A stretch of 64,000 bases of DNA from Erwinia sp. S63 (GTDB lineage: Bacteria > Pseudomonadota > Gammaproteobacteria > Enterobacterales > Enterobacteriaceae): contig NZ_JACVUP010000001.1 in the NCBI RefSeq assembly GCF_016625195.1, positions 248,001 through 312,000 on the forward strand, read 5' to 3'. The notes under the pieces are model-generated. The model searched no databases, was not told where the DNA came from, and was given only the letters and a program-made list of their open reading frames with translations. Shown piece by piece: positions 33,275-42,520 of this stretch. The translations under genes and the position numbers were made by a program. How positions within the stretch are numbered: position 1 is the first letter of the stretch; every line of letters begins with the position of its first letter.

Positions 33275-34548
33275 ACCCCCAACCGATCCCTTAACGCATA
33301 CCACACCGCGCCCATCGCCGTCAGGGGCACTTTAAACCTTCTGCCACCCGGAAACGGCAAATGTGGCAGCTTCGCAAACGCATCAAACCGCTCCGCCTGC
33401 CCACGCAGCACCTCCGCAATTAATCGCCCCGATAAATGGGTACAAGTCACGCCATGTCCGCTATCCCCCTGCATAAAGAACGCATTCTTCTCGATCTGCC
33501 CAAACTGCGGCATACGTGACAGCGTGAGCAGGAAGTTACCGCTCCAGCGATGGCTGAATTTCACATCTTTCAGTTGAGGGAAGGTGCGTAACAACTTGGG
33601 GCGGATTAGCGCTTCAATATCATCCGGTTCGCGTGCGCCATACACCACGCCGCCGCCGTATAGCAGGCGGTTGTCGGCGGTGAGACGGAAATAATCCAGC
33701 AGGTAATTACAATCTTCGACGCAGTGATTATTCGGCAGCAGCGCCAACGCCTGATCGCGGCTTAGCGGTTCTGTGGTGATGATTTGCGATCCACAGGGCA
33801 TGCTTTTGCGACTCAGGCGCGGCTCCAGTTGTGAGGGGAGATAAGCATTACCAGCAAATATCACAAAAGTGGCGCTCACTTCGCCATTGGCGGTTTTCAC
33901 CCGATGCGGTTCGCCGTACTTCACTTCCAGCGCCGCGGAGTGTTCATAGATGCGTCCGCCGTGACGACGAATCGCCTCCGCTTCACCCAGCGCCAGATTA
34001 AGTGGATGCAGATGTCCGCCGCGCTTATCCAGCAAGCCACCCACGTAGCGATCGGTTGCCACTTCGCGACGAATCGCGCGCTCATCCAGCAGCTCCAGAT
34101 TATGGTTACCATAGCGCTCCCAGTTGGCTTTCTGGCTGCGCAAGTGGCCCATCTGGCGCTGATTCAACGCCGCAAAAATGCCGCCGGGCCGGTAATCGCA
34201 GGCGATAGCATAACGATCAATGCGATCGCGAATAATTTCCGCGCCCTCAAACATCATATTGCCCAGCATCTTCGCCACGTCTTTGCCGTAGCGTTGTTCA
34301 ATCACATCCACATCGCGGCTATAAGAATTCACCACCTGGCCGCCGTTACGACCGCTGGCACCGAAGCCGATCTTCGCCGCTTCCAGCAGCACCACGTCAT
34401 AACCGGCTTCAGTCAAAAACAGTGCGGAAGAGAGGCCTGTGAATCCGCCGCCGATAATACAGACATCACACTGCACCGATTCCTGCAGTTCAGGCCATGG
34501 CTCATGCGCGTTGACGGTTGCTGCGTAATAACTTCCCACATGTTGCAT
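33271..34548 (-). CDS. puuB: Gamma-glutamylputrescine oxidoreductase
   Basis: FAD enzyme oxidising gamma-glutamylputrescine to gamma-glutamyl-aminobutyraldehyde. 425 residues. The dinucleotide motif VCIIGGGFTGLSSALFL and FGASGRNGGQVVNSYSRD match E. coli PuuB over the full length, up to the C-terminal RDRLGV. The ATG at 34548 has AAGGAGG six bases upstream; a GTG one codon earlier is too close to that site. It is the last puu gene of this unit. No puuC (aldehyde dehydrogenase) lies between puuR and puuB, unlike the E. coli puuDRCBE order. Confidence 0.95.
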   Translation of the reverse strand: MQHVGSYYAATVNAHEPWPELQESVQCDVCIIGGGFTGLSSALFLTEAGYDVVLLEAAKIGFGASGRNGGQVVNSYSRDVDVIEQRYGKDVAKMLGNMMFEGAEIIRDRIDRYAIACDYRPGGIFAALNQRQMGHLRSQKANWERYGNHNLELLDERAIRREVATDRYVGGLLDKRGGHLHPLNLALGEAEAIRRHGGRIYEHSAALEVKYGEPHRVKTANGEVSATFVIFAGNAYLPSQLEPRLSRKSMPCGSQIITTEPLSRDQALALLPNNHCVEDCNYLLDYFRLTADNRLLYGGGVVYGAREPDDIEALIRPKLLRTFPQLKDVKFSHRWSGNFLLTLSRMPQFGQIEKNAFFMQGDSGHGVTCTHLSGRLIAEVLRGQAERFDAFAKLPHLPFPGGRRFKVPLTAMGAVWYALRDRLGV

Positions 34549-34572
34549 CACATCCTCCTTAAGCGCGTGAAC

Positions 34573-35130
34573 TCAGAAATTCGCTGGCGTGTGCGCGCTG
34601 ACTATGCGACACGGCAACTCAGACGTATTGGTAAAACTGTGTGGCAAGCCGGTATCAATCACATAGCTCTCGCCGCAATAAAGGTGATAACTCTGGCCGT
34701 TGACCACCAGGGTGATTTCCCCTTCCAGTACTGTGCCGGTCTCTTCACCGGGATGACGCAGCTTCTCACCCGTGCTAGAACCCGGTTCGTAACGTTCGAT
34801 CAGCATCGCCAGCGCACGTTTTTCAGCGCCGTTCTCCACCAGACGCAGCGACACACCGAGGCTGCCGATCTCCACACACTCCTCCGGACGCACGATCACG
34901 CGCGGTGTGTTGTTCACCTTCGGCTCCGAGAAAAACTCTGACAGTGACAGGCCGTACACCTTCAGCAGTTTCTGCAAGGTACTCAGCGCCGGGCTGACTT
35001 TATCCTGTTCAATAGTGCTGATGGCACTGTGCGTTAATCCTGACAACTCAGCGACGCGACGCTGAGACAACCCCATCTCCTGCCGGATCTGCGATAGACG
35101 TCGTCCGGGCGCCAGAGTGGCATCATTCAT
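34573..35130 (-). CDS. puuR: Putrescine utilisation repressor
   Basis: 185-residue transcription factor: an N-terminal HTH of the XRE type (RRVAELSGLTHSAISTIEQ, about residues 25-43) and a C-terminal cupin (LRHPGEETGTVLEGEI ... GESYVIDTGLPHSF). This matches E. coli PuuR almost throughout, including the KVSPALSTLQKLLKVYGLSLSEFFSEP linker. The start overlaps the puuD stop by four bases; longer in-frame starts lie within puuD. It should repress puuA and puuDRB from the shared intergenic region at 35892-36104 and be relieved by putrescine. Confidence 0.96.
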   Translation of the reverse strand: MNDATLAPGRRLSQIRQEMGLSQRRVAELSGLTHSAISTIEQDKVSPALSTLQKLLKVYGLSLSEFFSEPKVNNTPRVIVRPEECVEIGSLGVSLRLVENGAEKRALAMLIERYEPGSSTGEKLRHPGEETGTVLEGEITLVVNGQSYHLYCGESYVIDTGLPHSFTNTSELPCRIVSAHTPANF

Positions 35131-35891
35131 GGCTGTTTTTCCTTGTGATAAAGGAGTGCCGCGTGGATAAAGGCCGCAAACAGGCGTTGCGAGACCGGGT
35201 CTTGATCGGAGTGCCACTCCGGATGCCACTGCACCGCAAGGGCAAACGGATGCTGGCGCAAACTCACCGCTTCAATCAGCCCGTCCGGTGCGCGTGCTTC
35301 AATGCGCAACTGCGGACCCGGCTCACGAATGCCTTGCCCATGCAGAGAATTGACGGCAAAGGACTGCGCGCTGCCCAGCACCTGACTCAACAAACCTTCC
35401 GCTTCAGGCTGAACCTCGTGCACTGGCGTATATTGCTGATCGAGCGGCAGCGCATCATCCTCACGATGCTCCTGAAACAGATGCGTCATATGCAGCTGGC
35501 GATAGAGGGAACCGCCGTTGGCCACCACTAACTCTTGTAAGCCACGGCAAATACCGAAAATCGGCATTTTTTTACCAATCGCATGAGTGATGATGCCGAA
35601 GGCGAGGCGGTCGCGCGCCGGATCGGCATGTTCCTCTTTACCTTCTTCACCGTAATGCCAGGGTTCGATATTGCTCGGGCTGCCGGTGAGTAAAATACCG
35701 TCCAGCAGCGTCATACTGTTTTCTAATAGATGAGGGGCGTGCATCAGTTGATGCGGCAAAGGCAAGGGCACACCACCGGCAAGCACGATGGCGTCGAGAT
35801 ACTTATTGTGAACCGTCTGTCCAGGATGGCTGCCGATGTGGTTCTGACACATCACTACGCCAATCAAGGGTTTGTCAAAAATAATGCCCAT
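35127..35891 (-). CDS. puuD: Gamma-glutamyl-gamma-aminobutyrate hydrolase
   Basis: Class I glutamine-amidotransferase-like peptidase of 254 residues releasing GABA and glutamate, the last step of the gamma-glutamylated putrescine route. The nucleophile C115 is in IFGICRGLQELV and the histidine of the triad is in VQWHPEWHSD. First gene of the minus-strand puuDRB unit, divergent from puuA. Confidence 0.96.
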   Translation of the reverse strand: MGIIFDKPLIGVVMCQNHIGSHPGQTVHNKYLDAIVLAGGVPLPLPHQLMHAPHLLENSMTLLDGILLTGSPSNIEPWHYGEEGKEEHADPARDRLAFGIITHAIGKKMPIFGICRGLQELVVANGGSLYRQLHMTHLFQEHREDDALPLDQQYTPVHEVQPEAEGLLSQVLGSAQSFAVNSLHGQGIREPGPQLRIEARAPDGLIEAVSLRQHPFALAVQWHPEWHSDQDPVSQRLFAAFIHAALLYHKEKQP

Positions 35892-35944
35892 AACGTCTCC
35901 GCGTTGCTGTTCAATATTTTCACCGTTTTTGCGCGTTCGGTCTG

Positions 35945-36021
35945 AAAAGTGTGCAATATATTGTCAATCTAGCAACCGTCTGTTCGTTCTTCCAACAGAT
36001 TTGTTACATTTGCACACTTTT
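35945..36021. promoter_or_regulatory. Perfect 12-bp inverted repeat with embedded CAATATATTG in the puuD/puuA intergenic region
   Basis: AAAAGTGTGCAA (35945-35956) and its exact reverse complement TTGCACACTTTT (36010-36021) stand symmetrically between the divergent puuD and puuA starts. The left arm runs into CAATATATTG (35954-35963), itself a palindrome that resembles the PuuR recognition core as I recall it from E. coli. These are probable PuuR operators, possibly looped. Confidence 0.6.
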
Positions 36022-36104
36022 TGCGTTAGAGCTATGTTAGAAGAGTGGCTGTTATTTTGAGCATTGCGCGAACCAATACTAAACGGTAAAGGGCGGGTGG
36101 GAAC

Positions 36105-37520
36105 ATGACGAACCTCGTAGAAGTAGAAGACTTCACGCGGCATAGTGAAGAGAAACGAACAAGCGCGTTCCAGCTGGAGGTTAAATCCTGGCTGGAACGC
36201 CATCCTGAAACGCAGTATGTCGATATTCTTCTTAATGATTTAAATGGGGTCTTTCGCGGTAAGCGCATTCCCATCTCTGCATTAGTCAAACTGGAAAAAG
36301 GGTGTTATTTCCCGGCCTCGGTTTTCGCCATGGATATCCTCGGAAATACCGTCGAAGAAGCCGGACTCGGACAGTCACTGGGCGAACCCGACAACCTCTG
36401 TATCCCGGTTCCCGGAACCTTAATTCCTTCTGCCGCCGATCCTGAACGCATTGCGCAATTGCTGCTGACAATGTGTAACCAAGATGGCACTCCCTTTGAC
36501 GTTGAACCCCGCAATGTCCTCAATCGGCTGTGGCAGCAACTGCGCAATCGAGGGCTATTCCCGGTGGTAGCGGTAGAGCTGGAGTTCTATCTGGTGGATA
36601 AAAAGCGCGATGCGGAAGGTTACATCCAGCCGCCCTGCGCGCCGGGAAGTGACGAACGTAATATGCAGAGTCAGGTTTATTCGGTCGATAATCTCGACCA
36701 TTTCGCTGATGTTCTGCGTGATATCGACGATATTGCCAAACAGCAGGGCATTCCCGCTGATGGTGCGCTGGCGGAAGCCTCGCCGGGCCAGTTTGAAATC
36801 AACCTGCATCATACCCGTGATGTTTTAAAAGCCTGCGACCATGCGATTTTGTTGAAACGTCTGGTGCGTCAGGTAGCGGAAAATCACGGCATGACCGCAA
36901 CCTTTATGGCGAAACCCTATGAAGAGTATGCGGGCAGCGGGATGCATGTGCATATCAGCATGCTGGATGCGGCCGATCACAATGCCTTTTCACTCGACGA
37001 CGGCAGCGATTCACCGCTGTTGAAACGCGCGCTGGCAGGGATGATCGATTTGATGCCGGCTTCAATGGCGCTTCTGGCACCGAACGTCAATGCCTACCGT
37101 CGCTTCTTACCGGAAGCCTACGTGCCGCTCCAGGCCTCCTGGGGGCACAATAACCGAACTGTTGCTTTACGTATTCCCTGCGGCGATCTGGATAACCATC
37201 GCGTGGAGTATCGTGTGGCCGGTGCGGATGCAAATCCTTACCTGGTTGTGTCAACAATTCTTGCCGGTATTTTGCACGGTCTGGATAATCAGCTACCCTT
37301 ACCGCATGCGGTGCAGGGCAACGGACATGAGGCGGAAGGGCTGCCATTACCGGTGCGACAGAGTGATGCGCTGTACGAATTTGAGAATAGCTATCCTCTG
37401 CAAAAACTGCTGGGTGAGCATTTCAGCGGCGTGTGGCACAGCTGCAAACAGAACGAGTTAATGCAGTTTGAACGGCTTATCACCGCCACGGAGATTGACT
37501 GGATGCTGAAGAACGCCTGA
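36105..37520 (+). CDS. puuA: Glutamate-putrescine ligase
   Basis: Glutamine-synthetase-fold enzyme ligating glutamate to putrescine with ATP. 471 residues, collinear with E. coli PuuA. Catalytic segments: LNDLNGVFRGKRIP near the N-terminus, VAVELEFYLVD (metal glutamates), HVHISM and RIPCGDLDNHRVEYRVAGADANPYL. It is transcribed away from puuDRB and ends with an intrinsic terminator. PlaP downstream supplies external putrescine. Confidence 0.97.
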   Translation: MTNLVEVEDFTRHSEEKRTSAFQLEVKSWLERHPETQYVDILLNDLNGVFRGKRIPISALVKLEKGCYFPASVFAMDILGNTVEEAGLGQSLGEPDNLCIPVPGTLIPSAADPERIAQLLLTMCNQDGTPFDVEPRNVLNRLWQQLRNRGLFPVVAVELEFYLVDKKRDAEGYIQPPCAPGSDERNMQSQVYSVDNLDHFADVLRDIDDIAKQQGIPADGALAEASPGQFEINLHHTRDVLKACDHAILLKRLVRQVAENHGMTATFMAKPYEEYAGSGMHVHISMLDAADHNAFSLDDGSDSPLLKRALAGMIDLMPASMALLAPNVNAYRRFLPEAYVPLQASWGHNNRTVALRIPCGDLDNHRVEYRVAGADANPYLVVSTILAGILHGLDNQLPLPHAVQGNGHEAEGLPLPVRQSDALYEFENSYPLQKLLGEHFSGVWHSCKQNELMQFERLITATEIDWMLKNA

Positions 37521-37598
37521 CCTGCAGAAGAATTTCGCTAACGTCTTGTGCCGATGGCATTAGTTGGGGCAGAATACGTCCCCTGCAAAATACGAAAC

Positions 37599-37631
37599 AT
37601 AACCGACGCTTATAACGTCGGTTATTTTTTT
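37599..37631 (+). terminator. Intrinsic terminator of puuA
   Basis: The 10-bp stem ATAACCGACG / CGTCGGTTAT (37599-37608 and 37616-37625) with a 7-base loop is followed by a run of seven T. Confidence 0.93.
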
Positions 37632-37731
37632 GCAGATTGCAGTACACACACAAATTACCGAGGCCGGACACGCATCCGGATAGATAAATACTGACAACAC
37701 GCGTTGTGCGTGAGATTTGAGGAAAACAAAG

Positions 37732-37890
37732 ATGGGGCTGTTTACAATTGCACCGGCGCAAGCTGGTTCTCGCTTTCGTGATGATTACGGCGCGGCGACA
37801 ATCGCAAACACTAATATCACTTCTCACTGCAGCACTTTGCGCAGTATCCCGCAGATCACCTCTGTTGGGGGCCTGAACAATGTCGCTTAA
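37732..37890 (+). CDS. Candidate 52-residue upstream ORF overlapping the plaP start
   Basis: ATG at 37732 with GAGGA 9 bases upstream opens a frame of 52 codons that ends with TAA at 37888-37890, 11 bases inside plaP. The peptide begins [20 protein letters not shown] and ends GGLNNVA. It sits alone between the puuA terminator and plaP. The overlap would couple or interfere with plaP translation, as for polyamine-responsive leader ORFs such as speFL. No homology is recognised; a chance ORF cannot be excluded. Confidence 0.4.
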   Translation: MGLFTIAPAQAGSRFRDDYGAATIANTNITSHCSTLRSIPQITSVGGLNNVA

Positions 37891-39235
37891 CACCGCCGCA
37901 CCACAGCGTGCACACCTAAAAAAATCCCTGACCTTGATCCCGGTTGTCATGATGGGCCTGGCGTATATGCAGCCAATGACCCTGTTTGATACTTTCGGTA
38001 TCGTCTCTGGATTGACCGACGGCCACGTCGCCACCGCTTATGCTTTCGCGCTGATCGCGATACTGTTTACTGCCGTGAGCTACGGCAAGCTGGTACGCCG
38101 CTTCCCATCTGCGGGCTCCGCTTACACCTATGCTCAGAAGGCTATCAGTCCGCACGTCGGCTTTATGGTGGGCTGGTCATCACTGCTGGACTATTTGTTC
38201 ATGCCGATGATCAACATCCTGCTGGCGAAAAGCTACTTTGAGACGCTGGTGCCGGGCATTCCATCGTGGATTTTCGTGGTGTTGCTGGTGGCATTTATGA
38301 CCATCTCTAACCTCCGTGGTATCAAAACCGTTGCCAACTTCAACAGCGTGATTGTCGTGCTGCAGGTTGTGGTGATGGTGGTGATCACCGGTATGGTGGT
38401 TTACGGTGTGGCGCACGGTGTTGGCGCAGGAACCCTGACCAGCAGCAAGCCTTTCTGGTCTGAGAATGCCCATGTGGTGCCGATGATTACCGGTGCAACC
38501 ATACTTTGCTTCTCGTTCCTCGGCTTTGATGGCATCAGTTCGCTGTCAGAAGAGACCAAAGACGCAGAACGTACTATCCCGCGCGCGATTTTCCTGACCG
38601 CGCTGATTGGTGGTGTGATCTTTATCGGTGTGTCTTACTTCCTGCAGCTGTACTTCCCGGACATCTCGCGTTTCCAGAATCCGGACTCTTCACAGCCTGA
38701 AATCATGCTGTTTGTTGCAGGTAAAGCGCTACAGATTGGCATCCTGATTTTCTCTGTGGTCACCGTACTGGCTTCTGGTATGGCGGCACACGCGGGCGTT
38801 TCCCGTCTGATGTATGTGATGGGCCGTGATGGCGTGTTCCCGCAGCGTTTCTTTGGCTTCGTGCATCCGAAATATCGCACGCCGTCTCTGAACGTGCTGT
38901 TGGTGGGCGCTGTGGCACTGCTGGCGATCAACTTCGACCTGGTGACCGCCACTGCGCTGATCAACTTCGGTGCGCTGGTGGCATTCACCTTCGTGAACCT
39001 GTCAGTGATTGCGCAGTTCTGGATCCGTGAAAAGCGTAACAAGACACTGAAAGATCACCTCAACTATCTGGTACTGCCAGTGATGGGTGCTTTGACAGTG
39101 GGTGCATTGTGGATCAACCTGGAAGAGACCTCGATGGTGCTCGGCCTGGTGTGGGCAGCGGTCGGTATTATTTACCTGGCGTTTGTTACTCGCACCTTCC
39201 GCAATCCGGTTCCGCAGTTCAGCGAAGAAGTGTAA
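37880..39235 (+). CDS. plaP: Putrescine importer, APC family
   Basis: A 451-residue permease with 12 predicted helices. [42 protein letters not shown] and [20 protein letters not shown] are shared with E. coli PlaP and PuuP; the VSGLTDGHV segment and the C-terminal FRNPVPQ favour PlaP (YeeF). It imports putrescine by proton symport for the Puu pathway encoded beside it. In E. coli plaP is near sbcB, as here. The start ATG at 37880 lacks a good ribosome-binding site and lies within the preceding small ORF, so initiation may be coupled. Confidence 0.93.
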   Translation: MSLNTAAPQRAHLKKSLTLIPVVMMGLAYMQPMTLFDTFGIVSGLTDGHVATAYAFALIAILFTAVSYGKLVRRFPSAGSAYTYAQKAISPHVGFMVGWSSLLDYLFMPMINILLAKSYFETLVPGIPSWIFVVLLVAFMTISNLRGIKTVANFNSVIVVLQVVVMVVITGMVVYGVAHGVGAGTLTSSKPFWSENAHVVPMITGATILCFSFLGFDGISSLSEETKDAERTIPRAIFLTALIGGVIFIGVSYFLQLYFPDISRFQNPDSSQPEIMLFVAGKALQIGILIFSVVTVLASGMAAHAGVSRLMYVMGRDGVFPQRFFGFVHPKYRTPSLNVLLVGAVALLAINFDLVTATALINFGALVAFTFVNLSVIAQFWIREKRNKTLKDHLNYLVLPVMGALTVGALWINLEETSMVLGLVWAAVGIIYLAFVTRTFRNPVPQFSEEV

Positions 39236-39281
39236 TTTTCGTTGCGCATTATGCGCAGCGGATAAAGACTTCGTGTCGTAT

Positions 39282-39316
39282 GCAAAAGGTCGCCATGTTG
39301 GCGACCTTTTGCTTTT
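39282..39316. terminator. Bidirectional terminator between plaP and the DeoR-type regulator gene
   Basis: A perfect 14-bp stem (39282-39295 and 39299-39312, arm GCAAAAGGTCGCCA) has a TGT loop. The T-runs on both strands fit the convergent arrangement of the two genes. Confidence 0.9.
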
Positions 39317-39328
39317 AGACCAGCAAAC

Positions 39329-40090
39329 TTAACCCGCCAGCACCAACTCCCAACTCCCCGCACTCAGCGTTTCACGTCCCGCTTTACTTAATTCTGTATC
39401 GGTTACGAGGGTATCGAAGCGCTCCAGCGGTAATGCCAGATGGGTGGCAATCTTGTTGTATTTCGAGCTGTCGCTCAACAGCACGCGCTTACTGCTGACA
39501 TCGCTGGCCGCCAACTTGACCGGCACTTTGTCTTCATCTGGCGTAAACAAGCCGCGTGGCCCCCAGCAGGAGGCAGAAATAAACGCGATATCAATGGCCA
39601 GCATGCGCAGACTTCTCGCCGCCGATTCGCCGACGCTGGAGCGATTCTCGCGACATACGGTGCCGCCAGTGTGAATCAGCTTGCAGCCGCTGCTCTCCAT
39701 CAATAGCCGGGCAATCACGAAATCATTGGTGACCACCAACAAATCGTCGCGCTCGACCAGTTCGCGAGCCAGCGCCAGCGTGGTGGTGCCTGCGTCGAGA
39801 TAAATACAGCTGTTGCGCGGAATATGGCGCGCGGCAAACTGACCAATCGCCATCTTTTCACTGCTGTACATGCTGGTCTTCGCCAGATGTGATGGCTCAG
39901 CAGCCAGACGATCCGCCGAGCGCACGCCGCCCGATACCGACAGCACGGCACCTTGCTCCTCCAGCTTTTGCACATCACGACGTATCGTCATGTGTGATAC
40001 GCCTAAACGCTCGGTAAGCTCGGCAATGCTCACCACGCCGCGTTCGGCAACCAGCGCTAAAATTTGTTGATGACGTTCTACCGGAATCAC
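39329..40090 (-). CDS. ygbI: DeoR/GlpR-family regulator of the threonate/erythronate operon
   Basis: 253 residues: an N-terminal winged helix (VSIAELTERLGVSHMTIRRDVQKLEEQG) and a DeoR sugar-phosphate sensor domain (IYLDAGTTTLALA, VTNDFVIA, HTGGTVCRENRSSVGESA, CWGPRGLFTPDEDKV). It is divergent from ygbJ with 259 bases between, which contains two inverted operator-like sequences. This gene order is the same as in E. coli ygbI-ygbJKLMN, so it probably represses that operon and responds to a pathway phosphate ester. Confidence 0.88.
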   Translation of the reverse strand: MIPVERHQQILALVAERGVVSIAELTERLGVSHMTIRRDVQKLEEQGAVLSVSGGVRSADRLAAEPSHLAKTSMYSSEKMAIGQFAARHIPRNSCIYLDAGTTTLALARELVERDDLLVVTNDFVIARLLMESSGCKLIHTGGTVCRENRSSVGESAARSLRMLAIDIAFISASCWGPRGLFTPDEDKVPVKLAASDVSSKRVLLSDSSKYNKIATHLALPLERFDTLVTDTELSKAGRETLSAGSWELVLAG

Positions 40091-40249
40091 ATCGCTCTCC
40101 CTGAATTACCAATTTTTCACATTGTAAGGCATCAATTCACAGCCTGCAGCACAATTTATCCCAGGCAAATGTTAGCAAATATCCCGCCAGGACAGGGGTT
40201 CCCGCAGGGATTCAGAGGTGTGAATCGATGTTATATACTGTGCGTGTAA

Positions 40250-40335
40250 GTTAATTTTTGTGATTTACCGCACGTTTCTCCGCCAGTAACTGCGGCAGAA
40301 TTAACACCATTGAACAAAATATCACTTAAATTAAC
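40250..40335. promoter_or_regulatory. Two inverted operator-like sequences between ygbI and ygbJ
   Basis: GTTAATTTTTGTGATTTAC (40250-40268) and AAATATCACTTAAATTAAC (40317-40335) are imperfect reverse complements (GTTAATTT, then GTGAT). They stand 48 bases apart; the second ends 14 bases before the ygbJ start. Their position fits binding by the DeoR-type repressor with looping. Confidence 0.5.
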
Positions 40336-40349
40336 AACGGAGGTGTGCT

Positions 40350-41258
40350 GTGTCAGCAACCGTGAATAACATTGGCGTCATTGGTTTGGGTTCCATGGGC
40401 ATGGGCGCAGCGCAGTCCTGTATTCGCGCTGGATTGAACACCTGGGGCGTTGATTTAAATCCGCAGGCGCTGGAAACCCTGCGTCAGGCCGGCGCGCGTG
40501 ATGCGCAAACTTCCGCTGCCAGCTTCGCACAAGAATTAGATGCCGTACTACTGCTGGTGGTGAACGCCGCGCAGGTCAAAGCAATTCTGTTTGGCGAAAC
40601 TGGTCTGGCTGCGCAGCTGAAACCTGGCACCGTGGTGATGGTTTCTTCCACCATTTCTTCACAGGATGCACAGGCGATTGAACAGCAACTGGCACAACAT
40701 CAACTGCTGATGCTGGATGCACCAGTCTCAGGCGGTGCCGCTAAAGCTGCGGTCGGCGAGATGACCGTCATGGCGTCCGGCAGCGATGAAGCCTTTGCAC
40801 TGCTGAAGCCGGTGCTGGATGCGGTCGCCGCTAAAGTGTATCGCGTGGGCAGCGAAATCGGCCTCGGCTCAACCGTTAAAATCATCCACCAGCTGCTAGC
40901 GGGCGTGCATATTGCGGTGGGTGCAGAAGCGATGGCGCTGGCCGCGCGCGCAGGCATCCCACTCGACACCATGTATGACGTGGTGACCAATGCTGCGGGC
41001 AACTCGTGGATGTTTGAGAACCGCATGCGTCATGTGGTGGACGGTGACTACTCACCAAAATCTGCCGTCGATATCTTTGTGAAAGATCTCAACCTGGTCG
41101 CCGATACCGCCAAATCATTGCATTTCCCACTGCCGCTGGCGTCTACCGCACTCAACATGTTTACAGAAGCGAGTAATGCTGGCTACGGTCGCGAAGATGA
41201 CAGCGCAGTCATCAAAATTTTCAGCGGCATCACGCTGCCCGAGTCAAAGGAGAAGTAA
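40350..41258 (+). CDS. ltnD: L-threonate dehydrogenase
   Basis: Beta-hydroxyacid dehydrogenase of 302 residues (YgbJ). NAD-binding GVIGLGSMGMGAAQSCI, the DAPVSGGAAKA substrate loop, the catalytic lysine in GSTVKIIHQLLAG and the FVKDLNLV motif are present. It oxidises L-threonate (or D-erythronate in related enzymes) to 2-oxo-tetronate. The start is a GTG with CGGAGG six bases upstream; no ATG alternative fits the family start. Confidence 0.92.
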   Translation: MSATVNNIGVIGLGSMGMGAAQSCIRAGLNTWGVDLNPQALETLRQAGARDAQTSAASFAQELDAVLLLVVNAAQVKAILFGETGLAAQLKPGTVVMVSSTISSQDAQAIEQQLAQHQLLMLDAPVSGGAAKAAVGEMTVMASGSDEAFALLKPVLDAVAAKVYRVGSEIGLGSTVKIIHQLLAGVHIAVGAEAMALAARAGIPLDTMYDVVTNAAGNSWMFENRMRHVVDGDYSPKSAVDIFVKDLNLVADTAKSLHFPLPLASTALNMFTEASNAGYGREDDSAVIKIFSGITLPESKEK

Positions 41259-41260
41259 CC

Positions 41261-42520
41261 ATGCGTTTAGGCGTGATTGCAGACGACTTTACCGGTGCGA
41301 CGGATATCGCTAGCTTCCTGGTGCAAAACGGCCTGCCCACTATTCAGTTTAACGGTGTGCCGCAAGGTCATGACGATGTGAGCGCGCAGGCGATTGTCAT
41401 CAGCCTGAAGTCACGTTCTTGCCCGGCACAGCAGGCAATCGATCAGTCTCTGGCTGCGCTGGCCTGGCTGCAACAGCAGGGCTGTGACCGTTTCTATTTC
41501 AAATATTGCTCGACCTTCGACAGCACCGAACACGGCAATATCGGCCCAGTGACCGATGCACTGCTGGCCGCACTGGGCGAAACGCAAACGGTGATCTCTC
41601 CATCGCTGCCGGTGAACGGTCGTACCGTGTATCAAGGCTATCTGTTTGTTGCCGATCAGCTGCTTTCTGAATCGGGTATGCGCCATCATCCGGTGACGCC
41701 AATGACCGACAGCAATCTGGTGCGCCTGATGACGCGCCAGGCGAAAGGGCAGGCGGCGATGATCAACGCTGCTCAGCTGGACAAAGGCGCGGAAGCGGTG
41801 CGTGAACAGCTGGGCGAACTGAAAGCGCAGGGCATCAACTACGTGGTGCTGGATGCGCTCAACGAGCAGCATCTGCTAACCCAGGGCGAAGCGCTGAAAG
41901 AAACTGTGTTGGTCACCGGCGGTTCCGGCCTGGCAATCGGTATTGCGCGCGCCTGGGCCACTCAGCAGCAAAACAGCGATGCCGAGCAGGCCGGACGCCC
42001 ACAAGGTGAACGTGCGGTGGTGATCTCGGGCTCTTGTTCGCAGATGACCAATCGTCAGGTGCAGGCCTATCGCCAGCAGGCGCCATCGCATGAAGTGCTG
42101 GTGGAGCGCTGCTTCGACGATGCGGAAGGCTACGCGCAGGAACTGTGCGATTGGGTTGCCGCGAACAACCAGCAGCCTCTGGCACCTTTGCTCTTTGCCA
42201 CTGCCGATGCCCAGCAACTGCAGGCAATTCAGCAGCAGTATGGCGCGGCACGTAGCAGCGAAGCGGTTGAGCACTTGTTTGCCGCCGTCACCCGTGAGCT
42301 GAAATCACGCGGCTGGCAGCGCTTTATCGTCGCCGGTGGCGAAACCTCTGGCGTGGTGGCACAAAGCCTGGGCGTAACGGCCTTCCACATCGGCCCGATG
42401 ATCTCCCCTGGCGTGCCGTGGGTGCGTGACATCCAGCAGCCGCTGTCGCTGGCCCTGAAGTCAGGCAACTTTGGCGACGAACAATTCTTTGCCCGCGCAC
42501 AAACGGAGTTTTCAGCATGA
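41261..42520 (+). CDS. otnK: 3-oxo-tetronate kinase
   Basis: Four-carbon acid sugar kinase (DUF1537 family; YgbK), 419 residues. N-terminal LGVIADDFTGATDIASFL and C-terminal VAGGETSGVVAQSLGV are the family signatures. It phosphorylates 3-oxo-tetronate to 3-oxo-tetronate 4-phosphate. It starts 2 bases after ltnD stops and overlaps otnC by four bases. Confidence 0.93.
   Translation: MRLGVIADDFTGATDIASFLVQNGLPTIQFNGVPQGHDDVSAQAIVISLKSRSCPAQQAIDQSLAALAWLQQQGCDRFYFKYCSTFDSTEHGNIGPVTDALLAALGETQTVISPSLPVNGRTVYQGYLFVADQLLSESGMRHHPVTPMTDSNLVRLMTRQAKGQAAMINAAQLDKGAEAVREQLGELKAQGINYVVLDALNEQHLLTQGEALKETVLVTGGSGLAIGIARAWATQQQNSDAEQAGRPQGERAVVISGSCSQMTNRQVQAYRQQAPSHEVLVERCFDDAEGYAQELCDWVAANNQQPLAPLLFATADAQQLQAIQQQYGAARSSEAVEHLFAAVTRELKSRGWQRFIVAGGETSGVVAQSLGVTAFHIGPMISPGVPWVRDIQQPLSLALKSGNFGDEQFFARAQTEFSA

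Noticed and set aside
33904-34941. Plus-strand open frame of 345 codons opposite puuB and puuR
   Set aside because: It spans two well-identified minus-strand genes and their gap; long antisense frames are normal opposite GC-rich coding sequence.
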